A stretch of 26,572 bases of DNA from a virus, in IMG/VR virus record IMGVR_UViG_3300011116_000433, positions 1-26,572 of that record; one strand, written 5' to 3'. Shown piece by piece: positions 14,360 to 21,953 of this stretch. Under the pieces are notes generated by a model. It was given only the letters and a program-made list of their open reading frames with translations. It made no database searches and was not told the origin of the DNA. Numbering within the stretch: position 1 is the stretch's first letter; each line of letters begins with the position of its first letter. The translations under genes were made by a program, and so were the position numbers.

Positions 14360-15430
14360 TTAGTTGGTTTCTGCAACCACGATTGCCTGGTCGGTGATTA
14401 GACCAAGACCGAAGATTGAGTACCATGCAAGTGCATGCTCACGTCCGAAGTCTAGGATACCACCATCGCGCAATTCCACAGGAAGTGAGATAGCGTGACC
14501 AAAGGCGTTGTCGCCGATGAAGATCGCTGAGTAACGGTCAGCATTACCAGTACCAGTGAAGGTAGTTGGTGTTGTGTAACCGCCACCAGAAGCAACTACT
14601 GGAGTTGCTACTGCTGAATCAGAAGTGTAACCTGTACCAGCACCGCCTGGAACCTTTAGGATCTGGGTGGTCTCAATGAACACAGTGTCATACAAACGAC
14701 CGATTTCACCAAGCATGAAGTTACCAGGAGCGGCGTACTTCGAAACTTCGATGAACTCTGGGTTGTCGCGTAGAGCACGTGACTGATGAGGGTGTACGAA
14801 TGCAACGTAAGTTTCACCCAACCGTGGGATGTTCTTGGTTGCGAGGGTTTCCACAGCGTCCTTAACGGTTGCGGTGGTTAGGGTGTAAGCACCTGTCATA
14901 CCGACACGTGATGCACCCTTTGTGCCCTTGTCGTACCAGTTGTTAACTGCTGATAGACCTGTACGATCGTAACCGTAGATTACAGAGGTAGCACCGTAAA
15001 GGGTGTCGCGTGAAATCTGGTCTAGGTAGATAGCCATGTTGCGACCCAATAGACGTGAGGCAGAAGCCATAACGTCATCAAAGGAAGCATTAAGCAATAG
15101 TTCCGAAACAGCAAGCGCGTAGCCGTGCTCCGAAACGGTAATGCTGAACTGCTGTGCAGTCAAAGCATTTGTGCTCATACGTACACCTTCAACCAATGGC
15201 TGTGCAAAGCCAAGGTTGTTGTAACGCATGAAGTTAATCTGCAAACCTGGTGCAACACCAAGTTCGGTCTTCTTTACAGCAAACTGCTCAAAGCGAAGAA
15301 TCGGCATAGCCTGGAACAAGATTTCCTTGGACCAGATCTGCTGAATCGCCTGAGTTAGCTGGCTATTGGTGCCTGAATAGGCGGTAGGTGAGGCAGCGAG
15401 ATTGCCAGTACCTGTAATTGAGCTAGCCAC
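14360..15430 (-). CDS. Major capsid protein (N4-gp56 family type)
   Basis: At 356 residues it matches the length and order of the N4-gp56 major capsid family (HK97 fold). Features include AIQQIWSKEILFQAMPILRFEQF near the N-terminus, then KTELGVAPGLQINFMRYNN, the VSEHGYALAVSELL helix, YVAFVHPHQSRALRDNPEF in the middle, and a C-terminal GDNAFGHAISLPVELRD region. It builds the icosahedral shell on the scaffold encoded just before it. The start is GTG with AAGGAG upstream. Strong terminators follow, as expected of a highly expressed gene. The N4-type capsid in a sheathed phage is a notable mix. Confidence 0.9.
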   Translation of the reverse strand: MASSITGTGNLAASPTAYSGTNSQLTQAIQQIWSKEILFQAMPILRFEQFAVKKTELGVAPGLQINFMRYNNLGFAQPLVEGVRMSTNALTAQQFSITVSEHGYALAVSELLLNASFDDVMASASRLLGRNMAIYLDQISRDTLYGATSVIYGYDRTGLSAVNNWYDKGTKGASRVGMTGAYTLTTATVKDAVETLATKNIPRLGETYVAFVHPHQSRALRDNPEFIEVSKYAAPGNFMLGEIGRLYDTVFIETTQILKVPGGAGTGYTSDSAVATPVVASGGGYTTPTTFTGTGNADRYSAIFIGDNAFGHAISLPVELRDGGILDFGREHALAWYSIFGLGLITDQAIVVAETN

Positions 15431-15467
15431 GTGGACTCCTTCTTAGAGTGTAATTTAACTTATAGGG

Positions 15468-16268
15468 TTAATTGAACAGGCCCTTTGAACCACCTTGAGC
15501 CCGAGGACTCAAGAGTTGAGATCGATACTTAGCGTATTCATTCAACGACATTGACGAAATATCTTCCGCCGTGAACTGACGATTGCCCGTGTCGATATCC
15601 AAAGGTCCAGCATTTGGAGGAGTTGTGACTCTCGTTCCTGCCATATCCCTTCGTGCAGCTTGCGTAGCTTGCTGCACATTATCAAGGATACGGGATGAAC
15701 GGTCCTTTAGTCCTGCAATACTTTGTTCAATTTCTTCGGGTGAGTTACCTGAGATAAGATCTAAAAGCTCAGGAATGATAGCTTCCTGCTCTTCTTGAAC
15801 TCGTCGGTTACGGTAACCCTCTGTTTCTGCAAACGCTTTTTCGCGTTCCAACAAAGCAAAGGCACGTTCACGCTCTTGGCGCTCACGCTCCAACTGCTCC
15901 TGCCATTCAGATTCTTTAACCTTTAAAAGGTCTCGAACTTCTAGCTCTTCCTCTAGCTTACGCTTAGCATCTTCTGCTAATTGAGCTTCAACAGCTGCGG
16001 TTTCAGCCTCACGGCGAGCCCGCTCTTCTTCACGCTCTTTTTTAAGAGAATCAAGTTCTTCTTTAAGGCTGTTGATTTGAGGGTATAGCTTATCTTTTTC
16101 TTGGGACCTAACTTTAACTAAGTCATCCTCAGTATAAAATTTATTTCCGTTGAGCGATTGATTGATTGAAGTAGTAGTCGGTGCGTCAACGCCCGTCGTT
16201 ACTACCGTTGGTACAGCTCCTGCTTCAGCGGCAAAGGCTTCAGCATCGGCGTTTACATTTTCAGACAT
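15468..16268 (-). CDS. Capsid scaffolding protein
   Basis: A 266-residue protein dominated by a long charged coiled coil (about 50-165) rich in Glu, Arg, Lys and Gln. A second helical part and a short C-terminal tail (SMSLNEYAKYRSQLLSP) may bind the shell. The N-terminus is acidic, Ala-rich and likely disordered. Composition and its place between portal and major capsid genes are diagnostic of scaffolds, which guide shell assembly and are then removed. No protease gene is seen in the window. AAGGA lies upstream of the ATG. An intergenic region with palindromes precedes the gene and may control scaffold and capsid expression. Confidence 0.85.
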   Translation of the reverse strand: MSENVNADAEAFAAEAGAVPTVVTTGVDAPTTTSINQSLNGNKFYTEDDLVKVRSQEKDKLYPQINSLKEELDSLKKEREEERARREAETAAVEAQLAEDAKRKLEEELEVRDLLKVKESEWQEQLERERQERERAFALLEREKAFAETEGYRNRRVQEEQEAIIPELLDLISGNSPEEIEQSIAGLKDRSSRILDNVQQATQAARRDMAGTRVTTPPNAGPLDIDTGNRQFTAEDISSMSLNEYAKYRSQLLSPRAQGGSKGLFN

Positions 16269-16322
16269 AATTTATCCTTGGTTTTCTAGGGGTCGTTTTC
16301 CGAAGTGAGAGCACAAATGACC

Positions 16323-16390
16323 AAACAATTGTTTCTATATTTATTTTTGTACAAATAAACAATCTTGTCAGTATAAAACTTGATTGTTTA
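16323..16390 (-). promoter_or_regulatory. Promoter-operator candidate for scaffold/capsid genes
   Basis: A -35-like TTGTTT (16362-16357) and -10-like TATAGA (16339-16334) are 17 bases apart on the minus strand. A perfect palindrome TTTGTACAAA (16346-16355) lies between them, and a second, AAACAATTGTTT (16323-16334), covers the expected start. Upstream, TAAACAATC and GATTGTTTA (16356-16364 and 16382-16390) form a nine-base inverted repeat 17 bases apart. The motif AAACAAT thus occurs four times counting both strands. A second possible -10, TATACT, lies inside that repeat. This is consistent with a regulated promoter; no regulator is identified. Confidence 0.45.
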
Positions 16391-18118
16391 CTAGTCCTTA
16401 TCTTGTGACGGTACCCTTCTGTTAGGAAGAGTAGTGCCATAAGCTCGTGTTACCAGATCAAGACGAAGCTGTTGTTCTGCCTGTTCGGTGGCTAGAAGCG
16501 CCTGATCGATGATAGGAGGAGGACCCATAGGTAGAGGTTCTCCATTAGGTCCTGTAGCTGGGCCTCCAGGCTGACCTGGGGCCATAGGAACTGGCTGGCC
16601 ACCAAGGCCGCCAGAAAGCATGCCAGTAAGTTGCGCGATGGTATTCTCAATCTGAGTCTGTACCAGTTTGACTGCACCGTCAGCCTTAGCATCAGCAAGC
16701 AGTTCCATGCGGATCTCATTAAGTTTTTCTACAGGGAACTCTTCGCCTAATGCACGAAGCGCACCTGCTTTTGATTCCAAGCCAAGTGAAAGTTTTGACT
16801 GGATTTCATTAAGGACAATAAGCTTGTCTAGAGGTAGCGGTGGAAGGAAAGTAACGTAGTTCTGGTAAGTAAGTGGATCATTTGGATCTAGGAACTGAGC
16901 CTCACCCTGAGTCAATTCACCGTCAAGGGTTGGATTCCAAACCAGACTTTCTGGCTCTTTAATAGCCAGGTTTAGTAAAATAAGCTCGTTGATGCGTTGG
17001 ATTCCGCGCCCATATTGACCAGTTTTCTGATGCCATTTATTCATTAATGGCTGGAACTGAATAGAAAGGGCGACACCTGAAGTATTAGAGATAGGCTGCG
17101 CTTGACCAAGAGCAGTCTCAGGAACACCAGTCATTTCGTGCATAGTCTTCTTTAGCATTGCTAAGAAGTCCATAGCGCCTCGCAGACCCTGTGCACCGCC
17201 CTCTAGGTTTTGTACTCGAGCGTCTTTAGGAAGACCGCCCCAGACCTTGTTAGCGCCTTTTTCTAGCTGGCTAGCTTTTGCGCCAGTAATAACAGTAACT
17301 GGGGCTGCGTGGTAGTTGACAATATCCGCAACGTCAGTGGACGTCTCATTATAGATACGGTTGATTGAAATAATATCGTGACAGTCAGAAAGGCCCCAAG
17401 GAGAACCAGAAATACGTACGTTAGGGATGTGAACCACAGGAATAACGCCAAGCGGATTAGGGCGTGAATCAATAAGTTCATCGTTGATATATTCTTCGAT
17501 AACGTCATCAGTTAGGATCTCCGTATAAGTAAATACCTGACGAGTTCCTTCCAAAGACGTACCCCAAAAACGGTACTTTAGTTTGAAACGGATCAGGCGT
17601 TCGCGGTCATGTGGATGAAACTCAGGAAAACAGAAGGACGCATTTAGTGGGAGAACACGTACTTTACCTGGGTGGAAACGGCCAATGCTATCTGTGTAAG
17701 CTTCTTCATACGCAACTTTTACAAAGCAGTCTCCAGATACTCCGCCCTGTTGACCCATTTCCCACAGAACAGTGTACTTGTCATTATCTACTTCCCAGAC
17801 TCGTTCTAGTAGATCTGGTACGATACCTTCAGTTTGCTTAGGGCTACGGAAGTGAACGCCACGGCTAAAAGAGAAGTTAATGATGTAATCGGTAATTGCA
17901 CGGTAGTAGTTCATAACTACAGACGGTTCACCAGCCTGACGGCGGTAAGATGTATGGTGACCTAGGTACATAGCCCAGTTAAGGGAGTAACGGTTTAGAC
18001 GAGGACCGTGGACCTCAAACTCTTCATCTGCAAGTTCTACAAGACCTAGAGGAGAAATCGAGATAGTTAAGTCTGATGACGCCGCCCTATAGCTGGGCGG
18101 TGAGAAATCAATACTCAC
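16391..18118 (-). CDS. Portal protein (SPP1-type)
   Basis: At 575 residues this fits phage portals. Landmarks include NWAMYLGHHTSYRR and MNYYRAITDYIINFSFSRG in the N-terminal wing, GVIPVVHIPN, then SDCHDIISINRIYNETSTDV in the clip/stem region and PETALGQAQPISNTSGVALS in the crown helix region. The last about 70 residues are Pro/Gly/Met-rich and probably flexible. The dodecameric portal forms the vertex through which the terminase pumps DNA. It lies between terminase and scaffold genes, as usual. The start is GTG with GAGG upstream. Confidence 0.9.
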   Translation of the reverse strand: MSIDFSPPSYRAASSDLTISISPLGLVELADEEFEVHGPRLNRYSLNWAMYLGHHTSYRRQAGEPSVVMNYYRAITDYIINFSFSRGVHFRSPKQTEGIVPDLLERVWEVDNDKYTVLWEMGQQGGVSGDCFVKVAYEEAYTDSIGRFHPGKVRVLPLNASFCFPEFHPHDRERLIRFKLKYRFWGTSLEGTRQVFTYTEILTDDVIEEYINDELIDSRPNPLGVIPVVHIPNVRISGSPWGLSDCHDIISINRIYNETSTDVADIVNYHAAPVTVITGAKASQLEKGANKVWGGLPKDARVQNLEGGAQGLRGAMDFLAMLKKTMHEMTGVPETALGQAQPISNTSGVALSIQFQPLMNKWHQKTGQYGRGIQRINELILLNLAIKEPESLVWNPTLDGELTQGEAQFLDPNDPLTYQNYVTFLPPLPLDKLIVLNEIQSKLSLGLESKAGALRALGEEFPVEKLNEIRMELLADAKADGAVKLVQTQIENTIAQLTGMLSGGLGGQPVPMAPGQPGGPATGPNGEPLPMGPPPIIDQALLATEQAEQQLRLDLVTRAYGTTLPNRRVPSQDKD

Positions 18119-18166
18119 TTAGACCTCGTTTCTAGTAAACATATCAATGATACCATAAAAGTATTT

Positions 18167-18478
18167 TTATCCTCGGAACCGCTCACCACGAATGAGGCTG
18201 ATACCGACTGGTTTAGTAACTTTGGCTTTTTGCTCTGCAATTTTTTTATCTATGGACTCTTGAACGTAATCGCGAAAGCGTGGGTCAATTTCACTCTCAT
18301 GATTAACAAACTTGCCGCCAACTTGTGCGTAGTGTCCGTGAACCCAGTGAGCAGCGGCTGGAGAAGGGTAGACGCGAAAGCGTGCCTTAGCCTGAGCTAC
18401 GTACATATTCCATAGCTTTGGGTTAGCAGCATACTGCTTGGGTCCCTCTTGGACCGCTTTACCTTGAATAAGAGCCAT
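18167..18478 (-). CDS. Small basic protein near portal, function unknown
   Basis: A 103-residue protein. Residues about 20-57 (PKLWNMYVAQAKARFRVYPS, then HWVHGHYAQVGGKFV) follow a helix-turn-helix-like pattern that I recall from many small phage proteins with VYPS and GGK motifs. A Lys/Glu-rich helix and a basic tail ending RGERFRG follow. The domain is probably a small DNA- or protein-binding unit, but its function is unknown. It sits between the terminase-side genes and the portal. AAGGA precedes the ATG, just after a strong hairpin at 18492. Confidence 0.65.
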   Translation of the reverse strand: MALIQGKAVQEGPKQYAANPKLWNMYVAQAKARFRVYPSPAAAHWVHGHYAQVGGKFVNHESEIDPRFRDYVQESIDKKIAEQKAKVTKPVGISLIRGERFRG

Positions 18479-18491
18479 AAGAAATCCTTAG

Positions 18492-18518
18492 ACCCCCTAG
18501 CCAATAAAGCTAGGGGGT
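18492..18518 (-). other. Strong intergenic hairpin before the 103-aa gene
   Basis: A ten-base perfect stem, ACCCCCTAGC and GCTAGGGGGT, has a seven-base loop. In minus-strand RNA no U-run follows. Instead the AAGGA ribosome site of the next gene lies a few bases downstream. It could stabilise or process the mRNA, or act as a factor-dependent or weak terminator. Confidence 0.5.
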
Positions 18519-18532
18519 ATTAGGTAGCGAAC

Positions 18533-18937
18533 CTAGTCTTGTACGACCGCTGGGTTCAAACGGTATTGATGACCACCATCACGGAATACTTCTTCGAAGT
18601 GATTGTCGCCATGATCGGCAAAGGCTTCTGAAGCAAAATCAACAAGAACAGTTGGTGCTTCTACCCATGCTGCAGAGCCTACGTGAGCACGCTCACGCAT
18701 TGTCTCTTCTGGGAACTTTTCAAATACGTTCTGGTTATGGTTAATACGACCAGGTGCTGGCAAGTAACCCTGCATAGCGCCCTTAGTAAATTCCATAGGA
18801 ACGTCGGTATCGGTTGCGATACCTTCTTCGAAACGAAGTGGTCCACGCTGACCTGGCAAAGCAGGGCTGAACGTGCGGTCATAAATTGTGCCTGTTTTCT
18901 CAGGGAACTGAGGGGCAGGTGCAATGATCTCTGACAT
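18533..18937 (-). CDS. Conserved-looking protein after terminase, function unknown
   Basis: A 134-residue, mildly acidic protein with few hydrophobic runs. It contains an Arg/Pro-rich N-terminal half (IYDRTFSPALPGQRGPLRFE), a Pro-Gly-Arg-Ile-Asn-His-Asn segment and a His/Asp/Phe-rich C-terminal part. I do not recognise a family. Its place between terminase and portal genes suggests a packaging- or head-linked role. The AAGGAG site is good. A promoter candidate lies immediately upstream. Confidence 0.65.
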   Translation of the reverse strand: MSEIIAPAPQFPEKTGTIYDRTFSPALPGQRGPLRFEEGIATDTDVPMEFTKGAMQGYLPAPGRINHNQNVFEKFPEETMRERAHVGSAAWVEAPTVLVDFASEAFADHGDNHFEEVFRDGGHQYRLNPAVVQD

Positions 18938-18979
18938 TGGAGATTCTCCTTAAGTAAGGGTTGAGGTTCCTCACTTTAA

Positions 18980-19008
18980 ATTGTGCCCTGTATTGGGGCA
19001 AATGTCAG
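18980..19008 (-). promoter_or_regulatory. Promoter candidate between terminase and 134-aa gene
   Basis: On the minus strand CTGACA (19008-19003) and CACAAT (18985-18980) are 17 bases apart, five and four matches to the -35 and -10 consensus. A small TGCCC/GGGCA inverted repeat lies in the spacer. The gap of 83 bases is otherwise unexplained. The score is modest. Confidence 0.3.
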
Positions 19009-19020
19009 ACTAAACTCAAT

Positions 19021-20829
19021 TTACCTTAGGTAGAACGGGCTACTAGAGACTTCAGCCTCAGGCATGGTCATATCTACAGTAAGAACGCAAGCAATAGCCA
19101 ATGAGTCGGCGTAATCGTCATGTGCATGAGCTTCGTCAGGAGCAGCGGCAAGGAAGTTAGGGCCTTTAAACTTAGTCTCTAGATCAGTCATTTGCTGATA
19201 GAACCGCTTCCAGGTACGAAGTCTACGAGTTTTAGCATGCGATGGGAACCCTAACATACGCCGATCAATAAGAGCCTTTAAGTGCTTCCAGCGCTTAGAC
19301 TGTTCCGTTTGGCTACTAGTCAAGGCAACAACTTCAGCTCTTGGTAGTAATAGCTTAAGTCGCTGTGCAACAGCGTCTCCGACACCGTTGGCATCTATGC
19401 CAACCATAAAGACGTTGTAGTTATCAAGGAAGTTAACAATCTGGAAGTACTGATCCTCCCAGTCATCTCCTTGAATCTCAAGCCAATTAAGAACACGGTG
19501 GTCATAAAAGCCAAATTCGTCTGGTCGATCCCAATCTACCCAAACCACAGTAACGACCGTAGAGTCCATCTTACGAGCAGGGTCAATACCTACAACTACA
19601 GGGCTACGGTGGTAGGAACGCACAACCTCCATGCTTTTATCGCCAAGTTCGTCCATAACATTAGAGGTAATGAACATACCTTTTTCAAGCATCCACTTGC
19701 AGTTATAAGACATTTGGAACTCGTCAGAATCCTCACCAATGCGGAGTTTTTCCTTTTCGATGAACTTTGCGTATTTAGGGTTAATCTTTGAAACATCTCG
19801 CCAATCCCACTGGAAATGGTTTTGACGCTTACCTCTAGATGTTTGAGTACGTTTATTTAACTGAATAGACTTATAAAAGTTATTTTTGGTATTGGACGGA
19901 GTTCCAGTTTTAACCATAGTACCCGCGTAGTACGCCAACATAGGAGAAATTGATTTAGCAACCATGAAGTCGTCTGCACCCTGACACTCATCAATAACAA
20001 TAAGGTGGAACGACTTAGACTCAATCTTGGCTCGCGGGTTTGCGGTCATCATCATCATGGTTGAGCCAGAGTTCTTAAGGCGGATCTGACGAGTAACGCC
20101 AGGAACTTTGCCTAAAGTGTCATCAATCTCTGGATCACCCAAAATTTCAAGAGCACGTTCAGAGCTTAAGCGATCAACGGTTCTACCAAATAGGGTTTCT
20201 ACCTGACCTTCAACAGGAGCAAATAAACCAATCCAAATGCCGTCTTTGTACTGCCCTAACAGGTCTGGGTACATCTTAGCAAGGCGTGGAAGAAGCACCA
20301 TAAGAGTAGCTACAGTGTTAGCAATGGTCTCTGATTTACCTGACTGACGGGCCGCTAGAGCAGTAACCTCCGCGCTATCGTTGATAATTACCGACTCCAT
20401 AATCCTACGAGCCAAAGGGATCTGATATGGGTGTAATTCGTGCCCTACAAGGGCAATCCAAATGCCGTCTTTGTACTGCCCTAACAGGTCTGGGTACATC
20501 TTAGCGAGGCGTGGAAGAAGCACCATAAGAGTAGCTACAGTGTTAGCAATGGTCTCTGATTTACCTGACTGACGGGCCGCTAGAGCAGTAACTTCCGCGC
20601 TATCGTTGATAATTACCGACTCCATAATCCTACGAGCCAAAGGGATCTGATATGGGTGTAATTCGTGCCCTACAAGGGCGTTCATAAATTGGAGCATCTT
20701 ATCTACCAGCATGTTTACAAACTCTCTAGAGAGCTCGTCTAGACCATCTTCGTCATCCTCAACAGGCTGTTCAAGAAAGTCTTCTGGAAACTCTTCATCA
20801 GAGTCTATGTAAAATTGGTGCTCACTCAT
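19021..20829 (-). CDS. terL: Terminase large subunit with internal 75-residue duplication
   Basis: A 602-residue protein. The ATPase part has a Walker A-type motif ARQSGKSE (Lys90, repeated at Lys165), Walker B LIVIDE (Asp280, Glu281) and a KTGTP coupling motif near 307. The nuclease part has likely acidic metal ligands Asp416 (GIDPARK), Asp479 (GIDANG) and Asp572 or Asp575 (HDDYADSLA). It cuts concatemeric DNA and pumps it into the prohead through the portal. Residues 51-125 are repeated almost exactly as 126-200. Without the extra copy the protein would be 527 residues, close to normal. The gene follows a strong terminator; GGAAA precedes the ATG. No small terminase subunit is recognised nearby. 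Confidence 0.92.
   Translation of the reverse strand: MSEHQFYIDSDEEFPEDFLEQPVEDDEDGLDELSREFVNMLVDKMLQFMNALVGHELHPYQIPLARRIMESVIINDSAEVTALAARQSGKSETIANTVATLMVLLPRLAKMYPDLLGQYKDGIWIALVGHELHPYQIPLARRIMESVIINDSAEVTALAARQSGKSETIANTVATLMVLLPRLAKMYPDLLGQYKDGIWIGLFAPVEGQVETLFGRTVDRLSSERALEILGDPEIDDTLGKVPGVTRQIRLKNSGSTMMMMTANPRAKIESKSFHLIVIDECQGADDFMVAKSISPMLAYYAGTMVKTGTPSNTKNNFYKSIQLNKRTQTSRGKRQNHFQWDWRDVSKINPKYAKFIEKEKLRIGEDSDEFQMSYNCKWMLEKGMFITSNVMDELGDKSMEVVRSYHRSPVVVGIDPARKMDSTVVTVVWVDWDRPDEFGFYDHRVLNWLEIQGDDWEDQYFQIVNFLDNYNVFMVGIDANGVGDAVAQRLKLLLPRAEVVALTSSQTEQSKRWKHLKALIDRRMLGFPSHAKTRRLRTWKRFYQQMTDLETKFKGPNFLAAAPDEAHAHDDYADSLAIACVLTVDMTMPEAEVSSSPFYLR
20230..20679 (-). repeat. Perfectly in-frame 225-bp tandem duplication inside terL
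   Basis: Two adjacent units, 20455-20679 and 20230-20454, differ at only two positions (20506 against 20281, and 20593 against 20368). Both changes are synonymous. The period is 75 codons, so the frame is kept. The flanks share a single base at the junction. It could be a true recent duplication, or an assembly join of two closely related strains. Confidence 0.95.
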
Positions 20830-20844
20830 GTGTTTTCCAAACTT

Positions 20845-20874
20845 ATTAAATCGGCTATATTTATTTTACCGCAA
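20845..20874 (-). promoter_or_regulatory. Promoter candidate for terL
   Basis: TTGCGG (20874-20869) and TTTAAT (20850-20845) are 18 bases apart on the minus strand, just after the upstream terminator and before the terL ATG. The -10 matches five of six consensus bases; the -35 matches three. An independent promoter is expected after such a strong terminator, which is the main support. Confidence 0.35.
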
Positions 20875-20923
20875 GAAAAAGAGGCCCTAGTGCGAAAGGA
20901 GGGAAATTCACTAGGACCTCTTT
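20871..20923 (-). terminator. Long-stem terminator upstream of terL
   Basis: In minus-strand RNA a 15-base stem, AAAGAGGUCCUAGUG with CACUAGGGCCUCUUU (one U-G pair), is followed by UUUUUC. The loop is 16 bases. It ends the accessory unit that begins at 22926 and isolates terL. Confidence 0.85.
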
Positions 20924-20960
20924 GCCACCATAGGAGAGGGAAGAGGTAAGGCAATTACTA

Positions 20961-21209
20961 CTATACCACAGATCTCTTGTGTAACTCGGAGACTAAGGCA
21001 TAAAGTGCCTCGGCTCCCACAAGAGCGTCTTCTACGTGTATGGGGTCTCTAGAGCCTTCATAACTACTCATACAGCGATTAATTTCAGACAACGCTTGAT
21101 CTACCCAAGCTGTAAGGTCTGGGGTAGCTATCATAGAAATACGCTTTAGTACTTTTTCTGAAAACTCGTGGCTAGGAGACTTAGGCTTCTTCCAAAATAT
21201 TAATCCCAT
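20961..21209 (-). CDS. 82-aa hypothetical protein
   Basis: A mostly helical, soluble protein starting MGLIFWKKPK. It has helices around TAWVDQALSEINRCMSSYEG and a C-terminal ALVGAEALYALVSELHKRS. I recall similar short proteins with an all-helical C-terminus in actinobacteriophages, but no function. Its start overlaps the 87-aa gene by ten bases. It is the last gene before a strong terminator. Confidence 0.6.
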   Translation of the reverse strand: MGLIFWKKPKSPSHEFSEKVLKRISMIATPDLTAWVDQALSEINRCMSSYEGSRDPIHVEDALVGAEALYALVSELHKRSVV

Positions 21210-21463
21210 TTAAGAAGGTCCTCCACATCTACCTCCAGCTCTCTAGCCCAGATTGCTCCAGTCAAAGCATCTACTTCGTCTTGGTAAAGTTTCCACTTAC
21301 CGCAGACAAAGCCTATGTTCGTAAAAGGTGCCCGAAATACCAAACAAGATCCTTTGCGGTAAGGCTCTTCGATTTCGTGCGTCCAACCCTTTTCTACGAT
21401 AGGCAAAAACTTACGATGAGGATATTTGATTCGTGTTACATAAATTGGCCCAATGTTTGCCAT
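21200..21463 (-). CDS. 87-aa hypothetical protein
   Basis: A compact protein with strands near the N-terminus (GPIYVTRIKYP), an aromatic and basic middle (LVFRAPFTNIGFVCGKWKLY) and an acidic helical end (ELEVDVEDLLKWD). The single Cys is not in a motif. It starts five bases after the KTSC gene's stop, whose final codons supply AGGAG, and overlaps the following gene by ten bases. Function is not recognised. Confidence 0.6.
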   Translation of the reverse strand: MANIGPIYVTRIKYPHRKFLPIVEKGWTHEIEEPYRKGSCLVFRAPFTNIGFVCGKWKLYQDEVDALTGAIWARELEVDVEDLLKWD

Positions 21464-21467
21464 GGTA

Positions 21468-21953
21468 TTACTCCTGTTCAGAACGGTTTACTATAGGTAA
21501 TTTTAACTCAGTAACGGGCACTTTTTGTACGCCTCTGGTTTCTCCTTGCCGCTGTAGGCCCAGAGTCATCTGCTGCATACGTGCGGCGTCCTGGGCAACG
21601 GTATTTAAGGTTGCTCTTTGTCGGCTAGACATTTTACCCATATCCACAGGACCCATGTCATAAGTACCCGAGTCAAACCCATTTGACCTTAAAAAACGGC
21701 CCTTTGAGTATGCTGCCTTAAAGTCTAACCATACCTCTTCTGGAACATCATAGTAGTTCCACCAGACATTCTTAGGAAATACTACCGTCATTGTTTTAGA
21801 TTCTCGGTCATATCCCGCCGCAATAGTTCTAGGATTTTGTGGGTTAAGTGTGGACGTACCTTTTAACTCTAACTTAGCAAATTGAGTAGCATCATGGGTA
21901 TCAAAATCCCCATCATTCTCAAGCATAGAAAGTTCGTCTGGATCAATTGCCAT
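21468..21953 (-). CDS. KTSC-domain protein
   Basis: A 161-residue protein. Residues about 40-92 (IAAGYDRESKTMTVVFPK, then WWNYYDVPEEVW and FKAAYSKGRFL) fit the KTSC domain, named for a short Lys-Thr-Ser-Cys motif in some members. The domain is small, beta-rich and found in many phage and bacterial proteins, sometimes fused to RNA or DNA enzymes; its role is unknown. Here the Ser/Lys position reads Y-S-K-G. A Gln/Met/Arg-rich helical tail follows. The start overlaps the preceding stop as TAATG. Confidence 0.75.
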   Translation of the reverse strand: MAIDPDELSMLENDGDFDTHDATQFAKLELKGTSTLNPQNPRTIAAGYDRESKTMTVVFPKNVWWNYYDVPEEVWLDFKAAYSKGRFLRSNGFDSGTYDMGPVDMGKMSSRQRATLNTVAQDAARMQQMTLGLQRQGETRGVQKVPVTELKLPIVNRSEQE

